A stretch of 64,000 nucleotides of DNA, from contig NZ_ASWI01000004.1 of assembly GCF_000407565.1 (NCBI RefSeq), positions 1,094,015-1,158,014 on the forward strand, in the 5' to 3' direction. This document shows, piece by piece, positions 18,354 to 28,723 of this stretch (the first letter of the stretch is position 1; each line of letters starts with the position of its first letter). The DNA comes from Enterococcus cecorum DSM 20682 = ATCC 43198 (lineage in GTDB: Bacteria; Bacillota; Bacilli; Lactobacillales; Enterococcaceae). Position numbers and translations under genes: made by a program. The notes under the pieces are model-generated. The model was not told the origin of the DNA. It saw nothing but the letters and a program-made list of their open reading frames with translations, and did not search any database.

Positions 18354-20081
18354 TTATTTAACGTATTCATTGATTAATTCAACGACATCTTCCATTGTAT
18401 CGCAGTCATTTAATGCACGGTCTGCTAATTCTTTCATCTTAGCAGTATCTAAGCGTTTCATTAAGCTACGAGTCTTAAGAACTGAAGTCGCACTCATTGA
18501 GAACTCATCTAAGCCCATACCAACAAGTAATGGCACAGCAGTTTGGTCGCCAGCCATTTCTCCACACATACCAGCCCATTTACCTTCTGCATGTGCTGCA
18601 TCAATTACGTTCTTAATTAAACGTAAGATAGATGGGTTATATGGTTGATATAGATAAGATACGCGTTCACTCATGCGGTCAGCAGCCATTGAGTATTGAA
18701 TTAAATCGTTGGTACCGATACTGAAGAAATCAACTTCTTTAGCAAATTTATCAGCTAAAACAGCTGCAGCAGGAATTTCAATCATGATACCTACTTGGAT
18801 AGCATCTGAAACTGCTACACCTTCAGCAACCAATTTGGCTTTTTCTTCTTCAAACATCTTCTTAGCGGCTCTGAATTCTTTAAGAGTTGCAACCATTGGG
18901 AACATAATACGTAAAGTACCATATACGCTTGCTCGTAATAAAGCACGTAATTGTGTTCTAAACATTGCATCGCCAAGTTCAGATAAGCTAATACGTAATG
19001 CACGGTAACCTAAGAATGGATTCATTTCATGTGGTAAATCAAGATATGGTAATTCTTTATCTCCACCGATATCCATTGTACGAACAACAACAGGTTTGCC
19101 ATCCATACCTTCTAATACAGCTTTATAGGCTTCGAATTGATCTTCTTCAGATGGGAAGTCAGGTGAATCCATGTATAAGAATTCAGTACGGTATAAACCT
19201 ACTGCTTCTGCCCCATTATTATGAACACCTGCTAAGTCTTTTGGTGTACCAATGTTAGCAGCTAATTCAAAATGTTGACCATCCGCAGTGACTGTTTTTT
19301 CATTTTTTAGTTTTTCCCATTCTGCTTTTTGAGCGGCATAGTCTTCACCAGCTTTGATGAAAGCAGCTTGTTGTTCTTCAGTTGGATGTACAATCGCTTC
19401 ACCAGTAATACCGTTTACAGCAATTAAATCACCAGCGTTCACTTTTGAAGTGACTGAATTTGTACCTACAATTGCAGGAATCTCTAAAGAACGTGCCATA
19501 ATTGCAGAGTGAGAAGTACGTCCACCGATATCAGTGATGAAAGCTTTAACGAATTGACGGTCTAATTGTGCAGTATCACTTGGCGTCAAGTCATGCGCAA
19601 CAACGACTACTTCTTCGTTAATCATAGCAGGGCTTGGAAGTACAACATTTAATAAGTGAGCCAATACACGTTTTGTTACGTCTTTAATGTCGGCAGCACG
19701 TTCTTGCATGTATTTATTATCTTCCATACCTTCAAAAATAGAAATAAACATATCCGTTACTTCTTTTAAGGCAGCTTCTGCATTTACTTTATTTGATTTG
19801 ATTGCGTCTTTAATTTGACCAATCATTTCTGGGTCTGATAAAACCATCAAGTGTGCATCAAATACAGCTGCTTCTTCTTCACCTAAAGTACTTGCTGCTT
19901 TTGCACGAATTTGTTCTAACTCAGCTTTTGATTGTGCTAAAGCATCGTCCAAGCGAGCAAATTCTGCATCAATATCTTCAACATTAACTTTGGTAAATGA
20001 TAAATCTGGCTCAACTAATAGGTAAGCCTTAGCTACAGCAACACCATCACTTGCGGCGATTCCTTTTAGCATTTCAACCAT
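18354..20081 (-). CDS. ptsI: PTS enzyme I (phosphoenolpyruvate-protein phosphotransferase)
   Basis: Cytosolic first enzyme of the sugar phosphotransferase system; takes phosphate from PEP and passes it to HPr. It has 575 residues, the standard length. The phospho-His is in [21 protein letters not shown] (about 190), followed by the TIM-barrel PEP site with [15 protein letters not shown] and GIMIEIPAA, and the catalytic Cys region [11 protein letters not shown]. The start codon overlaps the ptsH stop (TAATG), a coupled two-gene operon, followed by a strong terminator. Confidence 0.97.
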   Translation of the reverse strand: MVEMLKGIAASDGVAVAKAYLLVEPDLSFTKVNVEDIDAEFARLDDALAQSKAELEQIRAKAASTLGEEEAAVFDAHLMVLSDPEMIGQIKDAIKSNKVNAEAALKEVTDMFISIFEGMEDNKYMQERAADIKDVTKRVLAHLLNVVLPSPAMINEEVVVVAHDLTPSDTAQLDRQFVKAFITDIGGRTSHSAIMARSLEIPAIVGTNSVTSKVNAGDLIAVNGITGEAIVHPTEEQQAAFIKAGEDYAAQKAEWEKLKNEKTVTADGQHFELAANIGTPKDLAGVHNNGAEAVGLYRTEFLYMDSPDFPSEEDQFEAYKAVLEGMDGKPVVVRTMDIGGDKELPYLDLPHEMNPFLGYRALRISLSELGDAMFRTQLRALLRASVYGTLRIMFPMVATLKEFRAAKKMFEEEKAKLVAEGVAVSDAIQVGIMIEIPAAAVLADKFAKEVDFFSIGTNDLIQYSMAADRMSERVSYLYQPYNPSILRLIKNVIDAAHAEGKWAGMCGEMAGDQTAVPLLVGMGLDEFSMSATSVLKTRSLMKRLDTAKMKELADRALNDCDTMEDVVELINEYVK

Positions 20082-20347
20082 TAGTTAGACAAACCTTCTT
20101 TAACCATTGTTTCTGTAATAGCTGCGATTGCTTCTTTTTCATCAGCACCTTCAGCAGAAATAGTAACGTCAGCACCTTGTCCAACACCTAAAGACATAAC
20201 GCCCATGATAGATTTAAGGTTTACAGATTTACCTTTATATTCTAAGTTGATATCTGAAGCGAATTTGCTTGCAGTTTGTACTAATAATGTTGCAGGACGA
20301 GCGTGAATTCCTGTGTCAGCAACTACGTTAAATGATTTTTTTTCCAT
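20081..20347 (-). CDS. ptsH: Phosphocarrier protein HPr
   Basis: An 88-residue PTS carrier. His15 lies in [13 protein letters not shown] and the regulatory Ser46 in [13 protein letters not shown], the target of HPr kinase that links glycolytic flux to CcpA. AAAGGAG lies before the ATG. The leader (20348-20513) contains a TATACT-like -10 element on the minus strand around 20404-20409 but no convincing -35. Confidence 0.97.
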   Translation of the reverse strand: MEKKSFNVVADTGIHARPATLLVQTASKFASDINLEYKGKSVNLKSIMGVMSLGVGQGADVTISAEGADEKEAIAAITETMVKEGLSN

Positions 20348-20513
20348 ATGAATCGATCTCCTTTATTGAAAGAAATATTATTGTTAGGGTTTTCTTTTTT
20401 ATCAGTATATAATTACTGTATTACGTAACACCCTTTCCTTGATTAGATTACCATTTTTTTTGCATTTAGACAACCGTTTTTGAACAATTTATTCAGAATG
20501 TGTGATGATTCAT

Positions 20514-20699
20514 TTATTTTTTTATTCTATATATGATACGTCCGTTTAGACCCGCCTCACCGATCACATCATTACGGTTTGGCAATTTTAACCAAGCTTC
20601 TCTAAAGTTGAAATACTCAGCTTGCTCCACAACTAATTCTTGAATTGTCCCATCCAGTAGTTGCTTCAATAGTGCCGCATACTCTTCTGTTGTTTTCAT
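20514..20699 (-). CDS. Conserved small protein, function unknown
   Basis: A 61-residue protein: N-terminal helix TEEYAALLKQLLDGTIQEL, then FNFREAWLKLPNRNDVIGEAG and a basic end. The good AAAGGTGTG-like ribosome site and the conserved place between ptsH and clpE (a similar gene lies there in enterococci, from memory) support it being real. The segment with FxxFREAW and GxAxxxGxIxY looks like a small nucleic-acid or ligand-binding beta domain, but I do not recognise a named family. Confidence 0.65.
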   Translation of the reverse strand: MKTTEEYAALLKQLLDGTIQELVVEQAEYFNFREAWLKLPNRNDVIGEAGLNGRIIYRIKK

Positions 20700-20831
20700 G
20701 AAACTTTCACACCTTTCTTACATCTTGTTGTTATATTTATCTAGTTTACGATAGATTCATCACCACTTTTATTATATCGACTTTAAAAAAATTGAAAAGA
20801 ACGAAAATAAATATCTTCGAGAGCATGTTTC

Positions 20832-20859
20832 TTGCTTAATTAAGAAAAAAACGTATAAT
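20832..20859 (+). promoter_or_regulatory. clpE promoter
   Basis: TTGCTT (20832-20837) and TATAAT (20854-20859), 16 bp apart, directly upstream of the CtsR operator. Confidence 0.75.
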
Positions 20860-20861
20860 AA

Positions 20862-20886
20862 GGTCATAAGGTCAATATTGGTCAAA
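20862..20886 (+). promoter_or_regulatory. CtsR operator of clpE
   Basis: GGTCAAT-ATT-GGTCAAA (20870-20886) matches the CtsR heptad direct repeat (GGTCAAA-N3-GGTCAAA). A third heptad-like GGTCATA lies immediately before it (20862-20868). The operator sits on the transcription start downstream of TATAAT, as expected for repression of a heat-shock clp gene. Confidence 0.88.
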
Positions 20887-20927
20887 CAATAATGTCTGAA
20901 TACATTTTTTAGTAAAGGATGATGTCC

Positions 20928-23117
20928 ATGAATTGCCAAAACTGTGGTAAAAACGAAGCAACCATCCACCTATATACAAGTGTCAATGGTCAAAAAAGAC
21001 AATTTGATTTATGTCAAAATTGCTATCAAAAGCTAAAAGCAAATCAAGGAAGCATGAATCAAAATATGTATCAAGATCCATTTGGCTTTAGTAATTTTGA
21101 TGATTTATTAAGTCAATTTTCAAGACAAATGCAACAAAATCCTCAAAATCAACAAGTCCCACCTACTCAAAGTGGTTTTATGGGTGGTCAACCTCCACGA
21201 CAAGGACAAAACGGAGGAAATGGCTTGCTTGATCAATTTGGTGTAAATATTACCCAACAAGCACGTGATGGAAAAATTGATCCAGTCATTGGTCGTGATC
21301 AAGAAATTAATCGTGTCATTGAAATTTTAAATCGTCGAAATAAAAATAATCCAGTACTTATTGGCGAACCAGGTGTTGGTAAAACCGCTGTTGTTGAAGG
21401 ATTAGCCTTAAAAATCGTTGCTGAAGAAGTACCTCAAAAATTACAAGGAAAAGAAGTTATTCGCTTAGATGTAGCCTCTTTAGTTCAAGGTACAGGAATT
21501 CGCGGTCAATTTGAAGAACGCATGCAACAATTGATTCAAGAAGTTACGAATGCCGATAATATTATTATTTTCATTGATGAAGTACATGAAATTGTCGGTG
21601 CAGGTTCGGCTGGTGAAGGTGCATTAGACGCAGGCAATATATTAAAACCTTCCCTTGCGCGTGGTGAATTACAGCTAATTGGTGCAACTACATTAAATGA
21701 GTACCGTATGATTGAAAAAGATCCTGCACTTGAGCGTCGTATGCAACCAGTCCAAGTTAACGAACCAAGTGTTGAAGAAACGATTACCATCTTAAAAGGG
21801 ATTCAAAAACGCTACGAAGATTATCATCATGTAAAATACACAGATGAAGCAATCGAACAAGCGGCTATTCTTTCTAACCGTTATATTCAAGATCGCTTCC
21901 TACCAGATAAAGCAATTGATTTACTCGACGAAGCTGGATCTAAAAAGAATTTAACCATTGCTTTTGTCGATCCTAAGTCTATTGAAAAGAAATTAGACTA
22001 TGCGCAACAACAAAAACGGGAAGCCTCTCAAGAAGAAGACTTTGAAAAAGCTGCTTATTACCGCGATCAAATCACAAAACTTGAAAAATTGATGAAAACA
22101 CAAGTAGAAGATGAAGAAATGCCTTTTGTGACTGAAAAGGACATGGAAAAAATCGTGGAAGAAAAAACAGGTATTCCAGTTGGTGATTTGAAAGAAAAGG
22201 AACAAACCCAATTGAAAAATCTTGCTGACGACTTAAATAAACGGGTCATTGGTCAACAAGAAGCCGTTGAAAAAGTAAGTAAAGCTATTCGTCGTAATCG
22301 CATTGGCTTAGGGAAAGTGAATCGTCCAATCGGCTCTTTCCTATTTGTTGGGCCAACTGGTGTCGGTAAAACTGAATTAGCCAAACAATTAGCCTATGAG
22401 TTATTTGGTTCAACCGATGCAATGATTCGTTTTGATATGTCTGAATATATGGAAAAACACAGCGTTTCTAAATTAATTGGTTCCCCACCAGGATATGTCG
22501 GCTATGAAGAAGCCGGCCAATTAACTGAAAAAGTACGTCGTAATCCATACAGCTTAATCTTATTAGATGAAATTGAAAAAGCACATCCTGATGTCTTACA
22601 CATGTTCCTACAAATTCTAGATGATGGTCGTCTTACAGATGCGAAGGGATGTACAGTCAGCTTTAAAGATACCATTATCATTATGACAAGTAATGCAGGT
22701 GCTGGTAAGATTGAAGCAAGCGTTGGTTTTGGTGCAGCTATCGAGGGCCGAACAAAATCGGTTCTTGGTCAATTAAACCAATTCTTCACGCCTGAATTTC
22801 TTAACCGTTTTGATGGTATTGTTGAATTCAAGGCTTTATCAAAAGAAAATCTATTATTGATTCTTGATTTAATGCTATCAGGAGTCAACGAACAATTGGC
22901 ACGTCAAGAAATTCATGTTGATGTTGATGATGCAGTGAAGGAAAAATTAGTAGAACTTGGCTATAACCCCGCCATGGGAGCTCGTCCACTCCGCCGCGTC
23001 ATTCAAGATAAAATTGAAGACCAAGTAGCTGAATGCTATCTTGATGCACCCGATGTTAAAAACATGCACGCTGTCTTGGATGAGAATGGTGAAATCATTG
23101 TAAAAGCAGCAGAGTAA
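20928..23117 (+). CDS. clpE: ATP-dependent Clp protease ATP-binding subunit ClpE
   Basis: HSP100 unfoldase that feeds substrates to ClpP, about 729 residues. An N-terminal C4 zinc finger (CQNC ... CQNC), specific to ClpE, is followed by a Gln/Asn/Pro-rich linker. Then come AAA+ domain 1 (Walker A GEPGVGKT), a UVR-type coiled coil around [18 protein letters not shown], and AAA+ domain 2 ([19 protein letters not shown]). The ATG at 20928 has AAAGGATG upstream; the in-frame ATG at 20919 lies in that site. It is transcribed against its neighbours under a CtsR operator and ended by a terminator. Confidence 0.96.
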   Translation: MNCQNCGKNEATIHLYTSVNGQKRQFDLCQNCYQKLKANQGSMNQNMYQDPFGFSNFDDLLSQFSRQMQQNPQNQQVPPTQSGFMGGQPPRQGQNGGNGLLDQFGVNITQQARDGKIDPVIGRDQEINRVIEILNRRNKNNPVLIGEPGVGKTAVVEGLALKIVAEEVPQKLQGKEVIRLDVASLVQGTGIRGQFEERMQQLIQEVTNADNIIIFIDEVHEIVGAGSAGEGALDAGNILKPSLARGELQLIGATTLNEYRMIEKDPALERRMQPVQVNEPSVEETITILKGIQKRYEDYHHVKYTDEAIEQAAILSNRYIQDRFLPDKAIDLLDEAGSKKNLTIAFVDPKSIEKKLDYAQQQKREASQEEDFEKAAYYRDQITKLEKLMKTQVEDEEMPFVTEKDMEKIVEEKTGIPVGDLKEKEQTQLKNLADDLNKRVIGQQEAVEKVSKAIRRNRIGLGKVNRPIGSFLFVGPTGVGKTELAKQLAYELFGSTDAMIRFDMSEYMEKHSVSKLIGSPPGYVGYEEAGQLTEKVRRNPYSLILLDEIEKAHPDVLHMFLQILDDGRLTDAKGCTVSFKDTIIIMTSNAGAGKIEASVGFGAAIEGRTKSVLGQLNQFFTPEFLNRFDGIVEFKALSKENLLLILDLMLSGVNEQLARQEIHVDVDDAVKEKLVELGYNPAMGARPLRRVIQDKIEDQVAECYLDAPDVKNMHAVLDENGEIIVKAAE

Positions 23118-23122
23118 TCATT

Positions 23123-23165
23123 AGCAGCTATCGAAAGTTATTCTATTCGATAGCTGCTTTTTTTG
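23123..23165 (+). terminator. clpE terminator
   Basis: AGCAGCTATCGA (23123-23134) and TCGATAGCTGCT (23147-23158) form a perfect 12-bp stem followed by seven or more T. Confidence 0.93.
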
Positions 23166-23337
23166 TATTTATTATTTAAAACAATTGTTATAAACAAAAA
23201 GTATAAATATTTCATGAATGATTTCATAGTATTTTCATAGGTGTAAAATATTTTTGAATTTATCTTTTTACTAGTTTAATTTTACACAAAATTCATATAT
23301 AATGAACGTAGGGAAAAGCAGATCAGAGGTGAGTACC

Positions 23338-23640
23338 ATGAAACTTATCAATGTCACAAACAGTCATTCAAGGTTGGTAATGAGTCAATTAGAAAGTACT
23401 GATGCTGAGCTAGTGAAAGTTTACACAGCCGGTGATACTCTAGTGATTTACACGCTTGCTCCAAGCCACGTTGAAATTTTACTTTATAACAATAAACGTA
23501 AAATCCGACACAGCGAAATTGAAGAAATCCGCAATTATTTTATCCAAAAATTACCTGAAAATAGTTTTAACGAAAATGAAATCAAAGTTTTGGATTCAGA
23601 AGGATTAATTGAAATTTCTATCCCTAAAAAAGCATCTTAA
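23338..23640 (+). CDS. DUF1827 family protein
   Basis: A 100-residue cytosolic protein (MKLINVTNSHSRLVMSQLES...). It matches in length and pattern the DUF1827 family, typically found beside clpE in enterococci and lactobacilli. The ribosome site GAGGTGAG supports the ATG at 23338 rather than the upstream 23302. A TATAAT at 23298-23303 gives it its own promoter. The sequence has a mixed alpha/beta pattern with no catalytic motif; the role is unknown. Confidence 0.78.
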   Translation: MKLINVTNSHSRLVMSQLESTDAELVKVYTAGDTLVIYTLAPSHVEILLYNNKRKIRHSEIEEIRNYFIQKLPENSFNENEIKVLDSEGLIEISIPKKAS

Positions 23641-23656
23641 TTTAGACTCATTTACC

Positions 23657-23691
23657 AAAAAGAGCCGCCTAAATCCCGGGCGACTCTTTTT
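23657..23691. terminator. Bidirectional terminator between DUF1827 gene and prfC
   Basis: AAAAAGAGCCGCC (23657-23669) and GGCGACTCTTTTT form a 13-bp stem with one G-U pair, and T runs serve both converging genes. Confidence 0.9.
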
Positions 23692-23694
23692 ATT

Positions 23695-25275
23695 TTACAA
23701 TAAACTTTTTAGTTCAACATTTGGATATTTATCGGCAAACCAACGCATCGCAAACTCATTTTCAAACAAGAATAACGGTTGATCAAAGCGGTCTTTAGCC
23801 AAGATATTCCGACTAGAACTCATCTTTTCATCTAAATCTTCTGGCTTAATCCAACGTGCGATTTTATTGCCCATTGGTGTCATAACCACTTCAGCATTGT
23901 ACTCATTTTTCATCCGATATTGGAAGACTTCAAATTGCAGTTGACCAACCGCCCCGATAATGTATTCATCAGTCAAATACGTTTTGTACAATTGGATGGC
24001 CCCTTCTTGTACTAACTGATAAATTCCTTTATGGAAAGATTTTTGCTTCATGACATTTTTAGCCGTGACACGCATAAAGATTTCTGGCGTAAAGGATGGT
24101 AGCTCTTCAAACTGTACTTTTAACTTCCCTTCTGTGAGTGTATCGCCAATTTGGTAATTTCCTGTATCATATACCCCAATAATATCACCGGCCACCGCTT
24201 CTTCAATATTTTCACGCGTATCAGCCATAAATTGGGTGACATTACTTAGTTTCATCTTTTTACCTGTACGTTGTAAAGTGACATCCATTCCACGTTCAAA
24301 AGTACCAGAACAAATGCGCACAAAAGCAATTCGATCGCGATGGGCTGGGTTCATATTAGCTTGAATCTTAAAGACAAAGCCGGAAAATTCTTCTGTCATA
24401 GGATCCAATAACTCACCGTCCACTGTCTTATGTGCATGAGGCGCTGGCGCAAACTGTAAGAATGTTTCTAAAAAGGTTTGTATGCCAAAGTTTGTTAAAG
24501 CAGAACCGAAGAATACTGGCGTCTGATCACCTCTAGCAATCTTTTCTTCATCAAAGGCATCTCCAGCTTCTTTTAGTAACTCAACCTCTTCTAACACTTG
24601 TTGATAAATACTATTTTGCGTTAATGGATGATTGGCGTCGATTTCACCATTTTCATCAAGCGGGATAAAACGTTCATTATCATAGCTTTCTGGACGATAC
24701 AATTCAATACGATGGTTGAAACGGTCGTACAAACCTTCCAAGCCTTTTCCCATCCCAATTGGCCAGTTCATTGGATAAGATTCGATATTAAGCAATTCTT
24801 CAAGTTCTTCTAGTAAATCTAATGGTTCACGGCCATCACGGTCTAATTTATTAATAAAAGTAAAAATTGGAATCCCACGTTTTTTAACAACTTGGAATAG
24901 TTTTTTAGTTTGTGCTTCAATCCCCTTCGCACTATCAATCACCATGACTGCACTATCCACAGCCATTAATGTTCGATATGTATCTTCAGAGAAATCTTCG
25001 TGCCCTGGTGTATCCAAAATATTGACACGTTTGCCATTATAATCAAACTGCATAACTGAACTCGTTACTGAAATCCCACGTTGTTTTTCAATTTCCATCC
25101 AGTCAGATTTCGCAAAGTTCCCAGTCTTTTTCCCTTTAACCGTACCTGCTTGACGAATCGCGCCACCAAAAAGTAAAAGCTGCTCGGTGATGGTTGTTTT
25201 ACCAGCATCCGGGTGAGAAATAATCGCAAAAGTACGACGGCTGTTCATTTGTTCCTTTTGTTTTGGATTATGCAT
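23695..25275 (-). CDS. prfC: Peptide chain release factor 3
   Basis: Translational GTPase that recycles RF1/RF2 from the ribosome after termination; 526 residues from the chosen ATG ([10 protein letters not shown]). G1 [10 protein letters not shown]2/switch region with [10 protein letters not shown]3 DTPGHEDF and G4 NKLDRDG are intact. AAAGGAACG lies about a dozen bases upstream of the ATG at 25275; the ORF's longer N-terminus to 25308 lacks a good site. It is a single gene closed by a bidirectional terminator. Confidence 0.95.
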   Translation of the reverse strand: MHNPKQKEQMNSRRTFAIISHPDAGKTTITEQLLLFGGAIRQAGTVKGKKTGNFAKSDWMEIEKQRGISVTSSVMQFDYNGKRVNILDTPGHEDFSEDTYRTLMAVDSAVMVIDSAKGIEAQTKKLFQVVKKRGIPIFTFINKLDRDGREPLDLLEELEELLNIESYPMNWPIGMGKGLEGLYDRFNHRIELYRPESYDNERFIPLDENGEIDANHPLTQNSIYQQVLEEVELLKEAGDAFDEEKIARGDQTPVFFGSALTNFGIQTFLETFLQFAPAPHAHKTVDGELLDPMTEEFSGFVFKIQANMNPAHRDRIAFVRICSGTFERGMDVTLQRTGKKMKLSNVTQFMADTRENIEEAVAGDIIGVYDTGNYQIGDTLTEGKLKVQFEELPSFTPEIFMRVTAKNVMKQKSFHKGIYQLVQEGAIQLYKTYLTDEYIIGAVGQLQFEVFQYRMKNEYNAEVVMTPMGNKIARWIKPEDLDEKMSSSRNILAKDRFDQPLFLFENEFAMRWFADKYPNVELKSLL

Positions 25276-25382
25276 CTTTGTCTTCGTTCCTTTCAAATAA
25301 ATATACATACCTTGCTATTTTAGCATAGCTTGCAACAAACAAAAAGAGAAACCACACAAAATTGCATGATTTCTCAAAATGA

Positions 25383-26753
25383 TTAACGTCTTGGTTCATC
25401 TTCTTCAAATTCTTTGCGGAATACACGACGTTCTTCTTCTGGCTCGACTGATTTTTCTTCATGGAAGATGGCCCGTAATTTTAGTAAACGTGTACCTTCC
25501 ATCTCTTCAGCTACCAAGGTCACATTATCGACGTCAAAGGATAGCTGCTCTCCTTGATCAGGAATCGTACCTAGCGCTGTAATTAAATAGCCAGCCATTG
25601 TATCCACATCAGACATGTGCAAATCTGTTTCAAAAAGTTCATTAAACTCTTCAATAAGCATACGTCCCTGAATAATATATTCGTTATCATTTACTTTTTC
25701 ATATAGGGTTTCGACTTCATCCGATTCATCATCGATTTCACCAACGATTTCTTCTAATAAATCTTCTAATGTGACAATACCAACCACACCACCATATTCA
25801 TCAAGTAAAATAGACATTTGATTTTGGGTCTTCTTCAATTCATAAAGCAAGTCATCAATGAAAATGGTTTCCGGTACAAATAAAGGCTCCTGCAATAGCT
25901 TTTTAAGATTTAAATTTTCAAATCCTGACTTAAAGGCACCTTTTAATAAGTTTTTTGTATGTAAGATTCCGATAATTTTATCTTTATCATCATCATAAAC
26001 CGGAATTCTTGAAAAGTTTTCAGATAATATTTCACTTACAATTTCATCGATTGGACGGTTAATATCCACCATAAAGGCATCGGTCCGTGGAACCATGACT
26101 TCACGAGCCACTTTTGTATCAAGCGAGAATACCCCTTGTACCATTTCGAGCTCGTCATCTTCTAAGACACCTTCATTTTCTAACATATAACGCATTTCAT
26201 CACGCGTCATCTTAGAATCTTCATCATCAAAATCCATAGGTGTAAGTTTAGCTAAAAGTGAAGTTGAAGCAGAAAGCAACCACACAAAAGGTTTCGCTAC
26301 AATTCCTAATAAACGGATTGTACCAGAAGTTAAGTCGGCCACTTCTTCTGACTTATTCATCGCAATTCGTTTTGGATATAACTCACCAAAAACGATAGAG
26401 ACAAAAGTTAATATCGCTAAAACAATCACACTAGCAATATTTTTAGCTGCTGCACCACCACCTAATAAAGGTGCTAAACGATTGGCTAAATTATCTGCCA
26501 AAGAAGCCCCTGACAAGATGTTAACCAAAGTGATACCTACTTGAATCGTTGATAGAAAATTCGTAGGTTCAGCAATAATTTTTAATAATTTTTTTGCTTT
26601 GACATCACCTTCATTAGCTTTTTGCTCGAGACGATTACGGTTAACTGAAACAACAGCAATCTCTGAAGCTGCCAAGAAGGCATTTATTAATGTTAAAACA
26701 ACTAATAGTAAAATTTGCGCTAATAGCGACTGACTCTCAGGGTCAGCATTCAT
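25383..26753 (-). CDS. CNNM/CorC-HlyC family membrane protein
   Basis: Membrane protein of about 456 residues: N-terminal DUF21/CNNM domain with several helices (first about 10-32), a paired CBS module (MVPRTDAFMVDINRPIDEI and ILLDEYGGVVGIVTLEDLLEEIVGEI), and a C-terminal CorC_HlyC domain. The family includes Mg2+ or Na+/Mg2+ transporters (e.g. YhdP/MpfA in Firmicutes). AAGGAG lies upstream of the ATG at 26753. The in-frame extension to 26873 crosses the terminator of the upstream gene, so it is not coding. Confidence 0.9.
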   Translation of the reverse strand: MNADPESQSLLAQILLLVVLTLINAFLAASEIAVVSVNRNRLEQKANEGDVKAKKLLKIIAEPTNFLSTIQVGITLVNILSGASLADNLANRLAPLLGGGAAAKNIASVIVLAILTFVSIVFGELYPKRIAMNKSEEVADLTSGTIRLLGIVAKPFVWLLSASTSLLAKLTPMDFDDEDSKMTRDEMRYMLENEGVLEDDELEMVQGVFSLDTKVAREVMVPRTDAFMVDINRPIDEIVSEILSENFSRIPVYDDDKDKIIGILHTKNLLKGAFKSGFENLNLKKLLQEPLFVPETIFIDDLLYELKKTQNQMSILLDEYGGVVGIVTLEDLLEEIVGEIDDESDEVETLYEKVNDNEYIIQGRMLIEEFNELFETDLHMSDVDTMAGYLITALGTIPDQGEQLSFDVDNVTLVAEEMEGTRLLKLRAIFHEEKSVEPEEERRVFRKEFEEDEPRR

Positions 26754-26789
26754 AGTATTATCGCTCTCCTTAAAAATAATATAATATAG

Positions 26790-26820
26790 AAAAAAAAAGC
26801 GTGGAATAAACCACGCTAAA
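26790..26820 (-). terminator. Terminator after the AI-2E-family gene
   Basis: AGCGTGG and CCACGCT (26798-26817) form a stem followed on the minus strand by at least eight T. Confidence 0.88.
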
Positions 26821-26935
26821 ATAGTACCATAAACTTGCTCAATTTGCAATCTAGAAAAACAAAATTTATACAAATTGCAAGATTCGTGGCATTATTTTCA
26901 TTCAGTAAACTTTAAACATTCCTTTTAATACAACC

Positions 26936-28015
26936 TTATTCTTTCAGCATACGATATCCAAAAGCTAAAACTGTACGCCCAATCGCATATAAAGGCACGC
27001 CTAAAAAGATACCTAATAAACCAGCTAGATTGCCTGCGACTAATAAAATGATAATAATCGTTAATGGATGGATAGATAAAGATTTTCCGATAACGTTTGG
27101 ATAAATGACGTTGGAATCAATTTGTTGGACAACTAATACGACACCACAACAAATAATGGCTTGAAGTGGATTATTAAAAATAGTGACCACTATAGCCGGT
27201 AATAAGCCTAGATAAGGACCCAAGTACGGCACTAAATTTGTAAAACCAGCAATCACGCCTAATAAGAATGCATATTTAATACCAAAAATCATATAACCTA
27301 AAAAAGTAAAAGTTCCGACAAAAAGACACTCTATCATCTGTCCGCTAATATAATTGGCTAAGGTCTGATTCATTTCTTTTAACAGATTTGCCACTGATTC
27401 TTTACGTTTTTCTGACACAAAGCGCAAAATATTAGGCACCGCACGATGACCATCTTTAAGCATATAAAACAAAATAAATGGAACGGTAATAATCAACATG
27501 GCCGCAGAAGCAATCGTTGAAAAGACAGAACCTAGACTAATGGCTACCCCACTCATAAACTTCTGAATAATTGCGCCATAGGATAAGTTGAGTTTTGCGA
27601 GCTCTTGATTGATATCTAAATGTTTTAAAGTTTCATTTTTAGCTAGGCCTTTAATTGCCAACTCGATTTGCTGAATCAGATCCGGAATATTTGCGGCTAA
27701 TTGCGTTAATTGTTTAATTAAGTTTGGAATGACAGCCATCACGACCAAAGCAAGCACACCAATCAGCAATAAGAAAACAAAAATAATCGCGAAAATCCGT
27801 TTTATTTTTAATTTTTCAGTTAAAAATTCCACTAGAGGATTTAGCATATAATACAGAAATCCCGAAATTAAGATTGGCGCAAATAAAGTTGAAAAAAATA
27901 CGCCTAATGGTTTTAATAGGAAATCAACTTTGGTCAATACAAAAACAAGTGTGGCTAATACTAATAATTCGACGGACCAAAAAAATAGCTTAGATTGTCT
28001 TAATTTTTCAAACAT
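26936..28015 (-). CDS. AI-2E family transporter-like membrane protein
   Basis: A 359-residue polytopic protein of the UPF0118/AI-2E exporter family (B. subtilis YubA/YueF-like), with about seven to eight helices. The conserved core GFTNLVPYLGPYLGLLPAIVV and the C-terminal VAGNLAGLLGIFLGVPLYAI are clear. Members have been linked to autoinducer-2 export or to Na+/H+ exchange; the sequence does not decide which. It is a single gene with its own terminator about 120 bp downstream. Confidence 0.88.
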   Translation of the reverse strand: MFEKLRQSKLFFWSVELLVLATLVFVLTKVDFLLKPLGVFFSTLFAPILISGFLYYMLNPLVEFLTEKLKIKRIFAIIFVFLLLIGVLALVVMAVIPNLIKQLTQLAANIPDLIQQIELAIKGLAKNETLKHLDINQELAKLNLSYGAIIQKFMSGVAISLGSVFSTIASAAMLIITVPFILFYMLKDGHRAVPNILRFVSEKRKESVANLLKEMNQTLANYISGQMIECLFVGTFTFLGYMIFGIKYAFLLGVIAGFTNLVPYLGPYLGLLPAIVVTIFNNPLQAIICCGVVLVVQQIDSNVIYPNVIGKSLSIHPLTIIIILLVAGNLAGLLGIFLGVPLYAIGRTVLAFGYRMLKE

Positions 28016-28060
28016 GGTTTACCTCCCCTTTTTTTAATATTATAACTGATTTTAGCGGTA

Positions 28061-28097
28061 AAAAAAAGATGAGTAAAATAATTACCCATCTTTTTTT
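28061..28097. terminator. Bidirectional hairpin terminator
   Basis: AAAAAAAGATG and CATCTTTTTTT, with inner GTAA/TTAC pairing, form a long A/T-rich hairpin just past the stop of the YgaC-like gene. T tracts lie on both strands. Confidence 0.85.
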
Positions 28098-28099
28098 CA

Positions 28100-28633
28100 T
28101 CATTTTTGCGACAATTGCTTGTAGCGGTTATACCAAATATCGACGTAGCTATCTGAGAAGGGACCTTTACCATTATTAATCCAATCAACTAAGATTTTGA
28201 CATTTTCCTTTAAGATAAAATCAATGTCTTGTGGATAATGCATAATCTTACTATGTAATTCATATTCATCCACATCTAACAAGCGTTTCTCTCCATCAGG
28301 AAAAACTTTAATATCCAAATCATAATCAATATACTTCAACGCTTCCTCATCTAAAAGGAATGGTGAAGCCAAATTGCAATAATATGACACTCCCTTTTCT
28401 CTAATCATTGCTATTATATTGAACCAATACTTCTTATGAAAATACACAATGGCTGGCTCTCTGGTTACCCAACGCCGGCCATCTGATTCAGTCACAAGGG
28501 TATGGTCATTTACGCCGATAATTGAATGCTCACTAGTCTTCAATACCATTGTATCACGCCACGTTCGATGCAATTTGCCGTCATGTTTGTAGCTTTGAAT
28601 GCTGACAAACTCACCTTCTTTTGGTATTCGCAT
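28100..28633 (-). CDS. YgaC/Ntdp-like nucleoside phosphatase (DUF402)
   Basis: DUF402 protein of 177 residues starting [19 protein letters not shown], the characteristic N-terminus of the UPF0374/YgaC family. The S. aureus homologue hydrolyses nucleoside tri- and diphosphates. Conserved features include [29 protein letters not shown] and the acidic metal-binding stretch [21 protein letters not shown] in front of the ATG at 28633 decides the start over the longer frame to 28684. Confidence 0.82.
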   Translation of the reverse strand: MRIPKEGEFVSIQSYKHDGKLHRTWRDTMVLKTSEHSIIGVNDHTLVTESDGRRWVTREPAIVYFHKKYWFNIIAMIREKGVSYYCNLASPFLLDEEALKYIDYDLDIKVFPDGEKRLLDVDEYELHSKIMHYPQDIDFILKENVKILVDWINNGKGPFSDSYVDIWYNRYKQLSQK

Positions 28634-28723
28634 CTTAACCCTTCCCTCAGCAGCTTTTTGTGCATTTGTTCGGGTGTTATCCACCTACGTCAAAATCATT
28701 ATAGCAATAATTTGCGTGAATGG

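Noticed and set aside
20772..20969. Minus-strand frame upstream of clpE
   Set aside because: It lies across the clpE promoter, CtsR operator and start codon; no ribosome site or family resemblance.
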